Below are positions 12,541-24,000 of a stretch of 64,000 bases of DNA, in pieces. Source of the stretch: Trileptium ribeirensis (taxonomy: Eukaryota; Nematoda; Enoplea; Enoplida; Thoracostomopsidae); the NCBI GenBank assembly GCA_030248225.1, contig JASANE010021002.1:1-64000 (forward strand). The letters run 5' to 3'. The notes under the pieces were generated by a model, which had not been told where the DNA came from, did no database searches, and saw only the letters and a program-made list of their open reading frames with translations. The position numbers were made by a program, and so were the translations under genes. The first letter of the stretch is position 1; each line of letters opens with the position of its first letter.

Positions 12541-15059
12541 TTACTTGTTGTGCACCGGAAATTGCGTGTATCAACCCGCAATTGCTTAACAATGAATCTA
12601 TTTATATAGCTAAACACTTTCTGTACAATTAAAACTTGCATTGCTAGTCATTACTAAATTTCATCGAGGTGACATGTATACAGAATTATTCTTTCACTAT
12701 TGTGGTTGTTAGGTGTGGACAGAGATTGGTTTCGTCTATGTATGTTATTAATATACTATCCGACATGAATAATCTGCAACGAGGTAGCGTTTTATTGATC
12801 GCTGTAATTAATTTATATTTGATTCACGATGATCGATTTCAAATATAAATACATATTCGCTAGTTATTTTTGTCACTTTATAGTCCTGCACTGCAGGATT
12901 ACGACTTGTGTTTAACTGAGCCATCTTACAATATGTTTATATATGTAAATATCTCGTCGCTTTCTTTAACATATAACACATGTTATATATTCAAGATATA
13001 GGTCTACATATATATGGCTTTCTTGGAGTTTCTGAGCTTGCGAGAGCACCTTTGCGATGTTTTACCAATGGATATTGAATAGGTGTATGGATACATGTGC
13101 AAGTAATTATTTATATGTAAATATAAGCAGACGCAATTCTTAATACTGTCAGTGTTCAGTGGTTGTGGTGTATTGTTTTTGTAAGAGAACTGGTTGAATT
13201 TTGTTGTGTTGCCTGTTGTTAGAGATAGGATATTTTATGAATTATGATTAAACAAAAGCCAGATAGACCAGATGGTCGTCACTCAACATTGTATTCCTGT
13301 TGGCATTTGAAAATTATCTCTTTAAACAAACTGTCATTGTTCAGAGATAGAATGACTTTAAGTTGTTTTCGATCAATTGCTAACCTATATCGCACAGAGT
13401 ATGTAGTTGCGTGAAACTAATTCGGTGACACTGGGTTGGGATAAGTCAAAACATCCTTGCTATTAATAGATTACTTGTACTCGGAGTCGAAATGTTACGA
13501 AAATTTAAAAGTTATTTTGGGGTAGCATTTGAAGTTGTTGAAGTTTGAGATATTTAAAGTAGCACGCGCTTTACTCGAGGCCTCATTCTTGTTGTACAGT
13601 CGGAGAGATAGACAGTTGTTGCTTAGCCTCTTCTCAGTTGTTCGTCAGTTGTATTCGTTAGTTATTGAGCGACAGTTTAGAGTTTTGTTCGTTGGTTGTT
13701 TGTTCGATAGCTTCGTTTCTGCGGCATTGTAAGTCAGTCTTATATTGTGGTTTGGATTTTGTGGAGGTATTAACTGGTTATTTCTGTTCCCTAGTGGCTT
13801 AAAGGGTTTGGACTTTAGCTCATTTGGTTTACGGCACAGAGGTATCCCTGCTTATCGGTTATTCGCGCAAGCAATATCTCGGCATTCTATTATTGGGCGA
13901 TTATTGTGGACAGTCACGCGGCTCGTGGATGTTAAGGCGGTGTAAAGATTTCCTGTGAAGAAGTAAAGATAGAGACACCGCGGCATGATGATGAGTGTTA
14001 AAGAGCATGTGCTCACCTTTGCGATATTTTAACAAATATTCTTCTCTGTTGTGTTTGAAGATTTTATTGATTATACAGTTTGGTGGATTCTGGATTTTGT
14101 ACGTGCGTACTTTGCTCATCATTTCATTTGGAGTTGTTTGTTTTGAACCGCAGTATACTTATACAGTGATTATTGTATTGCATACTTCTTTTGCTGAGAA
14201 TTAAGATTGGAATTATTTGTGTATACACGCATAGACAGTGATAGTATTGTAGCCTATAAGCCAGGCTGAGAGTTTAATTCTAGTATTTTGGGGCAGTCAT
14301 TTGACTCAAGTGGTACATTGAATTCAAGGATCAGAGTTCATCGTTTTTTTTTTCGTAACGACAGTCGGACATTCCCAAGAAGTCCAGAGTGTTGATATCA
14401 CCATAAAACCCTAGCGTTCGATTGTTCTTCGTTACACTACTATGAAATAAGCAATGGCCAGTTATGCCCCCTAACACAACTACTTTTATCTGCAGAGGTG
14501 TAGCCCATAATGCGTTCTATGCAGAAAATTTTGCAATATTATCTTGTTTAAATTACAACATGCTGGAACATAATTTTTCCAAATATGCAATTATAAATTA
14601 AATTTGCCACACACATGCTAGGTAATCTATTTTGTTGATTTTTGCAAAACGGACTATATTTTGCTTTTTAATTTTACATAATTTATTGGTATATCTTATT
14701 ATCAATAATATTAAATAAAATTTTTAATAAAATCCCACATTGTAACTAAATATTAAATTACGTAAAAAGTGATTTAAATAGGTGAGTCGCCTACCAGGTA
14801 AAGTCGGATAAGATATTTATCTGCTATAAAACGAGTAAAAAAGTCGATTTCGACGTGTAGCAGCGGTTATTCTAGCTGAGCCTTATTAAATCTAGCAATA
14901 ATTCAATTCGACTAGCATAAACTAGTATAAAGCCAACGAAAAATTGCTCTAAAATTAAGGCACATATAACGCACGTGGGCAGCCATTAAGGTAGCTACTT
15001 CCTACACGTTATTTTACACAATAATTAGTCTACGGCAGAATATACGTCTTTCGTCGCAC
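12541..15059. other. AT-rich spacer or intron with weak coding hints
   Basis: Likely part of the ATG16 locus if the C-terminal exons at 11964-12534 are real. An open stretch on the minus strand at about 13285-13420 and a + strand stretch ending GCGGCATT|GTAAGT near 13730 (possibly a non-coding first exon) are the only gene-like signals. I could not find WD40-type coding sequence on the minus strand. Confidence 0.35.
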
Positions 15060-18000
15060 CTGATTTGATCTTTCCAATTCAATGATGCGGTCCTGCAACT
15101 TCGAATTGGTGTATTCAAGTTCGTCTATTTGATTTCTTGCCTTTAGCAATCTATAAAAGTAACAAAACTGTTCCGTACATAACAGCAAATTACATACAAG
15201 CGACACATTAAAATACACAAAATGCAAATTCATTACTGCGAGCCTTGCTTGGTCTTATTAAAGTTCAAACTATACAATGTGCTATTACATTTATTATATA
15301 CAAATTCGTCCGTTACACCAAAAATATTAAAATACAATACACTTTTACTCATTGCTCTGCAATAATATACAATAAACGAGTTAAGGTATAATTTTATTGT
15401 AGCACAAAAACCTGCATTTTTATTAGAAAAAAAATTTTCCAAACTAAATTAAATCATTAGCCTCAACTCGCATTTCACTGTCAAGCTTGTTCGACTAAAC
15501 TTACGACGATTTCAGTTCGTCACATTCTTTTTCTCTGGCAAGCAATTTATTCGAAGTATCGATTAGTTGTTGAGCATTCTGAAAATAAAGGAACAAACAA
15601 TTAAATAACAGTTTTGCCAAACATAGTTATGTTAAAATTTATTCTTCGATAGTAACTAGTATCTAGCATGCGACGGAGGAATATGGCGCGCGTGGTTTAT
15701 TATATAAATTATTTCGTCTAATGACCTGTAACAGGCTGTGTTTATACCACCTTAAAACCATTGGAAATCTGAAGCTAAAACCTTGTTCACCCTAAACCCA
15801 TCGAAAACAACTGACAACGCGCGAAGTATTTATGCTGGTCTCTAGATAACCAAATCATACCGAGCAACTTATATAGACAGATACCCTGCAGGTAGTACAT
15901 AACCAAACTACTGAAGACATGCCATATTCTGGAACTCTGGTTCATTGACCGTAAACTAACAGAGAAGCACTGCAAACAAAAGAAATATACGTGATGATCC
16001 CTAGATAACTGAACCATAGTTTTCAGCATTGTGAAAAACATATATATAGACCATTAATTGATACTCTGTACGCCACACGTTACCAAACTATTGAATACAA
16101 ACTATATTCTGGAAATCGGGTTTAATGACCCTAAACCCATTGAAAACCTATAAAAAAGGTATTAAATATACGTGTTATACGCTATATAACCAAATCGTTG
16201 TATTCAACTTTAAAAACCGATATATAGAGACCATTGTTGATACACTGTATGCAATACATAACAAATTATATTACACTACATTTTGGAAATTGCGTTTGTC
16301 GACTGTAAAAAGGAATGTAATATAGCCAAGTCGGACTCTAGATAGCAAAACCATCGTATCCAGAGTGTTTTATAACCTAATACACATTCGTTGGAAAGTA
16401 AAACACGCAATAAGATGCCGAAATTTGAAAAATCAATATTTCTGACAAAGGGTCGACAAACCGTATTTTCAAGCACAGCGAGCAAGGGAGTAGTCCCACA
16501 AAAATGTCACAAAAAAAGCAAAACTATAGGTCTCGATGGTAGTTTTTTCAATGTGAAGCCTGTGTCGCGCGAAACTTGCGAAACACCGGTACCCGTATAG
16601 CCAGATTAGACAAAAACCTTTAAAACCATTTCCCATTTTGACCCCGAAGATGGGGTATACGACAAACTTTATATCTGCACCATACTGATTTGCTGACCAT
16701 GCCATAAAAAATGAAATTACGTAGTTTCTACATTAGCAGGTTAATTTCGTAGCCGCGGACACAAATAAGTACACAAAAAAACGAACGCGACAGAACGTAA
16801 ACGGAAACGAAATTTAGAACATTCGTTTAGAATTTATCGTATATTTGAAGGAATTTTCTGCGTTCATGAACCAAGGTAATCGCAAAATCGTTCTAATCAA
16901 AAAAGACTTGAAGTTAATCATTTTAGTGAACCATATTGCTCTGCTACAATATTTTGAGCTAATCATGATATTCCACAACTGTTGTCACAGGTGTTAATAG
17001 GAACGCTTATTGTTTTCTTGTCCGATCCGCCAATTCAAACTGGGGAAAGCCCAACCCGATCACATCAATATTATATACAGGCTAAATCACGGCAGATCAG
17101 TTGTTTGACGAGTTATTTGAGAAACCAGATTTCAACGTTCCAGTTAGAGAGATAGGACAGCTAAGTAATGTCAATTATTTGTCACTAACAGCGGTTCAAA
17201 TTCGAAAAAGTTAATTTTCTACTGATAAGCACCATTTAATTACTTCGTCTTTTCGTTTATACAACTCCGTCAAATCTTCCTTGAGGCGCTCATTTTCATG
17301 TTTAAGTATTCGAACGGTATCGTCCGTTGATGATGCCGAGCTATAATCAATATAGATTAAGTTAATTTATGTATTGTTATTTATGTGACTAAGCCAGTGT
17401 TGCAGCTGGTTTTATAACATAAAATAGCTACTACAACCTAGGGTCAATATCTGGTACAATAGTTACAACCGTAAACTTTGGAGCAATACATCGTGTCTAA
17501 TGAGCTGCCACAACTTTTCCGCTGAGAATTTCCTGTTATCGCCCGCTTTTTCAGGTGACATTTCCGTTTTTCTAACCATTTTTAATGTTTAACATGCAGA
17601 ATTACTGCCCACATCGTTAAAATATTACAGATAACCCTAATAACTCATCGACACTTCTAGCCCTCTACGCGCTATTAAATTGTCAAAATTTGACAATTTG
17701 GGGTTCTACTCAGCAAAGTTGTAGTTTCGATGAAATGATTTTGCATAATATTTTCGATTGCTATCGCCAACAATACGGACAAACAAAATAAATTTCCGTC
17801 CTTCCATGATAATTTAGCAATCCCCTTTTTTTATTAATATCAAATTTCCCTTTTCTCCGTCACGCTATCAATTCCTTAGTTTTTTCGTTTGTGGCAACAG
17901 TCGCAAAATTCCTATAAAACTAGTAGCTCGCAAGCGAGGGGAAACGAGCGAGCGTGACCTCACACTTTACAGACCCAGTCGTTCCTTATGTTCATACAAA

Positions 18001-21000
18001 ATGATAATCAAAGACGAAACCAAAGCAATCCGTCTCTTCAGGAAGATCAGGCGAACTTAACCAAGTCTCGAATGTTTGGCTTCAAAGCTTGACAACATTT
18101 CCCAAATCTCGAATTTTCGGTTCAAATGTTAGGGTCTGGTCCTCAAACTCGACCATCATTAATCATGGAAAATATTGACAATACACCAAAAACATTCCTG
18201 CCATCGTTTTCAGTGTAGTCGAAAACCTAGGGACCTGTCTTTCCACGGAGATCTGGCAAAATTAACCAAATCTCGAATTTTGCAGTTCACACTACAGGTG
18301 GTCCAATGACCTTTAACGCATTTTTCTGGGTTAGATTGAAGTCCCACAAAAATAACGTAAGAGACAAAGTTGTAGCTCTCGTTGAGGCGAATACGGAAGG
18401 TGCTCTCCGTTTTTCGCTCTGCCTTCTATTTTTCGAGTTATAGACACATATATATACGCAACTCCAAAACCGAAATTTCAAAAAAAGTTAAATTTTGACC
18501 CTTCTGACCCGTTTCTTACCCGAAACCCGACCCAGAATGCACATCAAACCTACAAAAGAATCATATAGAGACTATAACGGTTCATTTAAAAAAGTTTGTG
18601 AAAATGCATCGATCCAGTGTCGAGCTATGAAAGTCACAGACAAACAAAAAAAAAAGAAATTTTCCCCTATTCGCACGCTAGCAACCTATTTGGGGAAACT
18701 CGCTTCGCTCGTTTCAATAACTATGAAACTAGGAATATATACACAATAAAAGCAAACACATCGTACATGAGCCAGCTTACTCCAGATCTCTATATCATAT
18801 GCATATCGCTAAAAATTAGTTATGATAAACCATCCAAGACGTTATAAAGTGAATAATAAAACTGCGTTTCTTTTAAAAGGAAGTTACTGAGAGAACCGTG
18901 TCAGATTAAATAGAAATTGAAACGATTCTCAGCACGTCCTTGTGCTGACTAGGTTTCTCTTACAAAGCTAAGTGATATAACAATAAAATCCTAAAACATT
19001 GACGCATGATAACGCCACTGGATTCAGTACGTATTACGTACGATTCAAAAAGCATATATTTCAAAAAAAATTCCAAAGATATACTAAGGACACTGTGATC
19101 TCTCGTCACAAGCAGGTATATTCAGACGCTATAGGTACAGTAGCGGTGAAGACCTGGGTTTTTAATCCACGAGTGGGTCTTCCAGACTCAAAGTTGACAA
19201 AATAAGATTTTGATTTAAATCACTACGTTGTGACAAATTTTTTCTTCACGGTGAATTTTTAATCAATAACCGATGGTTTCGAAATTCTGCTCATGATTGC
19301 AAAAAATTTCAGAGCAGCGGGGGAGATCGTGAAGGCTCAGTGCAGGACCTAATTGGAAATACACATATCCGTAAACGTGTATTCAGAATTATTGTTTATA
19401 TATACCCACTGCCAGCGCTCCAGACACAATGAAATCGTATTCAGAAGCAGTGTGGACCCAGCGTCCGTTTTGAAAAAAAACACAGGCCGACTCAACATTT
19501 AATCTCATAAGCCAACCCAATATGCTATAGAAAATTGGCATAACTTTCCCTCGACAATGCCCCATCCTGCAGAAACGGCAAATTACCCAATCACACTTCG
19601 CAATAACAAAATACGGCTGAAAATATGAAATAGTATAGCTGCAGTACAACCATACTCAATGGCTCAACTGCAATATGCAAGTTTGCAGCAAAGACTACTG
19701 TTTTATTTAGATCGATGTCACGCTGCTACAGACGCATGACAGAAATGGAAGAAACATTTTTATAAAATCATACCATTTTCGCTTTTGCTTCAAACTGTAA
19801 CAGAAGCACCTAGTTGTTTAAAGCATAATTGCCATGAAAAAACATAAAGAATAGTGTTGTTTGTAAGACGATTACCTTCCAGCATTCGATTCAGTGCGCA
19901 GACGTTCATTTTTAATTTTGAGCTCAGAAATCCATTCAAGCAACTCTCCATCTAAAAAAGTAAAACCTGGTGCATGGTAAACCTATTAAAAATATTGCCG
20001 AAAAACCCTACTAACTACGAAGATTAACGCACGCCTCAGCATTAACTACAGTTACCACAATTACACACAAGGTATATGCAAAAACAATTAAGAGGAAATA
20101 CGCATTTTCATAACCCTAACAAACTCAAGGTTGAGCATGTACATGGCACCATTATTGTTATGTTTAAGCTTGGCAGATTGGGAAATGAAGGTTGCATGGC
20201 ACACTTATTCAACGTAAAGCAGATATGTAAGACATGCAGCTCTGCTGATAGAACTGTGGATGTGAAATAATGGATTAAAAGAAAAAAATTATATTCTGAC
20301 ATGTGGAATTTTGATAACACAGAATATTATCAATGAAAATATTTACTGTCTTCATCTATCAACGAGCGAACAGAATATATATTTCAAGACATATGTGCGT
20401 GAGTGCAACTTTATGAAGCAACCAAATGATTGCATGTGTTGGGTTACAAGGGTGGATCCATATATTACCTAAAGGTATATACTTAATTTTAAACCATTCA
20501 GTTCCCTATATTTGCACTAAATCGGTAAAGGAAATGGATGCGCCAAGCAACAGATGTTAGCAGCTAGGGACCAGTTCATTTTGGCACGAAAATAAATATT
20601 TTAATCCCTGCTTAGCATCAGCGCAGAATATGTACAAACAATATGTTCACAACAGTATATATAAGTTACACAAATTGCATAATAAGAAAAAACTGAAACA
20701 TATATCAATGAGCTCCCAAGTCATAAAAATGTTGCAATTAAACTTTGAGAATTAACATTTTGCATAAGCTAAATGCGAAATATATTGGTTTTCCGTAAAA
20801 AGATCAGTATTGGTGGCTAGCCATTTCGGCACATTATTGATAGCCACACTCATAATTATTGAAACAGAGGGAGCAGAGTTTCCACTGAGGGCGCTAGGGG
20901 GAAAATCGCGAAAATTTCTTGTGTCTTTCCATGTCATTCATAACTCATTTCAGAATGAACGGATTTCGACAATTTTTTCTTTGATAGCAGCAGTGAGAAT

Positions 21001-24000
21001 GATATACCATTTGGTTGAATGCAAACTGCTCTGAGCCCATTTTCCGGGTCAAAATGGGAAAAAACTCGATGGAGACGCTCAGCCAAATCTGGCCATACGG
21101 GTACCATTCTTTCGCAACCCATATCTCCCGACAGAGGCTTCGCGTCATAAAATAAACATCACTATGCAGAATCAGCTAAATGTTACTACTCCGCGGTCAT
21201 TATTTGAATTAGGAAGTAGTTATTGCAACGGAGCAAGTGAAACGAGCGAAGGAAGTTAACGGAAAATCGTAAAAATTTCCTGTGTTATATGTCGCTGTAA
21301 TACATATCTCATTTTCGCATAGAAGGATTTCGACAAATTTTTTGATAGCACAAGTGACGACAATGTGCCCTTTAGTTGAAAGCGATAGCTCCGGCCTCAT
21401 CTTGCGGGTTAAAATGGCAAAAACTAGGTTTTTATGGGTTCTCTGCGAAATCTGGCCATAGGGGTACCAGTGTTTCGCAGCCCATATTTCGCGATGTAAG
21501 CTTAGCATCGAAAAATGGAGATCAGCACACAGGATCATCTCATCTCGAGATCTGCAAGTTTGTTGGCTTCGACTTTTTTGGGGACCACTCCCTGGCCTGC
21601 TGTGGGCCCGAATATACTTAGTTCATCGACCGTTTGCCAGAAATAGCGATTTTTCAGATTTCGCTGTGTTATTGCTTTTTTACCTATTAGTATATATTAG
21701 TACCTATTAGGTTATAAAGCACGCTGGATAAGATATTTTTGCTATTTAGAATCTAACTTCGCTATATTGTATCTTTCAATGGGATTTCAAGGGTTTTACG
21801 ATCGACGAACCCGATTTCCAAAATGTAGTGCATTTTCATTTGTGTGATTATGTATATCACGGAGCATCAAGAATGGTCTATATAAGTATTTCTGAAGGCT
21901 GCATACAATGAGTCCAGTGTGCATATTCCAATCCTTTCCATGGGTTGTGAATGTGTTTAGCGTTGACGAAATCGATTTCCAGAGGATAGTATGCCTTTAG
22001 TGACAGAGCGTCAAACATAGCTTATTTAGAAGCTTATCGGTATGCTGAATATAATGATTTGGTTATCTAAAGTCCAACGTGCATATTTCACGCCTTTTCA
22101 TTGGGTTTAGGGTTAATGAACAAGATTTCAGGAATATAGTCTGTCTTCAGTTGTTTGGTTACGTACTGCATACAGATCAAGAATTGTCTATATTGGCTTT
22201 CTGGTAGGGTGAATACAGTGGTTTGGCTATATAGAGACCAGCACAATAGTTGATGCGTTGTTAGTTTTTGTCAATAGGTTTAGGGTCGACAAGGTTTTAG
22301 GATTTTCAATGGATTCTGGGTTAAAAATGTTTTATTTAGGATGGTATATACAACAAACCTAGCCTGTTACATGTGATTAAATAAAATGGTAACTTCAAAA
22401 TTAAACCACGCTCGCTCCGTTTCACCCCCGCTTTGGGACAATAGTTGAATTCTGAGTAAAGAGTGAAACGAGAGAATTCTGAGTAAAGAGTGAAACGAGA
22501 GCAATGAAGTATTCGCAAGGTCAGAGTGGTAAATTTCGACGGTGTCCGTTTCTAGGTTTTTGGGGCAACCCGCATAACATCCACTTTGCCTAAGCCGATT
22601 AACTCACGAGCTAGCTCAGTTAAAATCTTAAAATCTCTGTTCCGTTTAGCTAGACGCGAAAACGGATTCCAGCGCCTTCGAATCGTAATAAAGGGTTGAG
22701 GGGGTCGGGTGGGGTCAAAAAGGGATCCGACCACAACATATGCTTGGCTGTGTCCGCAACCACTGCAGTTATTTAGGCTAACTCAGCTTCGCTCTGTAGA
22801 GCTATTATGGTTATTTAAAAGGTAGGGAGTACCCGGAATTCCGGTTCCTGCGAAATTCATGTTCCGGTTGCGGTTCCGGCAAAGGGCAAAAACCATACCG
22901 GAACCGGAATTCCGGTTAAAAAATTTTGCTTGAAATTTTTCACATTTTTGCTTCATCTGTGGTCCAAACATATGTATTATACATATATACGGCCCACAGG
23001 CCCATATATAGAATGATCAAGTTCCCATACAACCAAACATAAGAAAAGATTAATTTAGCAATTTGCAGCGTGAAACGTAAGTAGGACGCATAATTTCAGT
23101 AGGAATTTTTCATCTTAACCTGCAGGAGTTTGTTAACAAAACAAAGCCAGGTCGATACTTTTAACAGCTATTTTACACTTTCAGAAGTCTGCGAAGTATG
23201 TTCGAATTTAACCGGTCCAATTCGGTAACAGAGTATAGAATACGTAGAACACAAATTGGCTAACATAAATTACGTCAGGCATCAGCCAGTGCGCGTGTAA
23301 ACTTTGTAAACCAGTCTACATTGAATTAAAGTAACGTTATCTGCAACACAGATGATAAACTGCTTTCTTGGCAATGAACTGTATTTTTTAACTGTGCGAG
23401 CAGTATCACAGTTTGTCTCATTTATAGCATTCTGATTAGAAGGTTATCATTATCATCTAACTGACGGGCACTGTTTGCCTAATACTAGCCTAAACAGTGT
23501 CTCTGACCAGTGATCAGAAAATTATATTCTATTATTTTCTCTCAGGATCATATAAAAATAATTTCAGGTTTCCTACAGAACATGTAACAAACGTATGTGT
23601 TGTAAAGGGGGGGCGACTGGAGACAGCGCGAAAGTATTTATTCTACGCTCGACGCGTTGTAAGCACATTAAATTTGACGCAGTGTACGCAAAGGCGTATA
23701 GTGAAAGACATTTTTTGCTCTGTGTGTCCAAAAACGACATATTTATCGATAAATAAACATTATTAGCTTCCTCCGCATCTTTAAAGTACAAAAAGGCAAT
23801 AAAGCCATCACAAAAAATTAAGCTTAACGTAGAAGTTATTTTTAATACATTTTTAAATCCACTATACCTTCATTTCTTCCTTCATCTGTTTTACTAAATA
23901 TAATAAGTTTCGAAGAGCAGGTTCCGGTTCCGGTTGCTGGTTCCGGTTCCGGTTGCTGGTTCCGGTTATTCGCAGATAAAACAGTATATAAAAGTCTAGG

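Noticed and set aside
13529..13732. 67-codon frame ending at a GTAAGT donor as a coding first exon
   Set aside because: Starts at TTG with no ATG and has no phase-compatible partner; at most a non-coding exon.
22336..22500. Short regularly repeated units as a CRISPR-like array
   Set aside because: Only two adjacent copies without spacers, in a eukaryotic intron; a simple tandem duplication.
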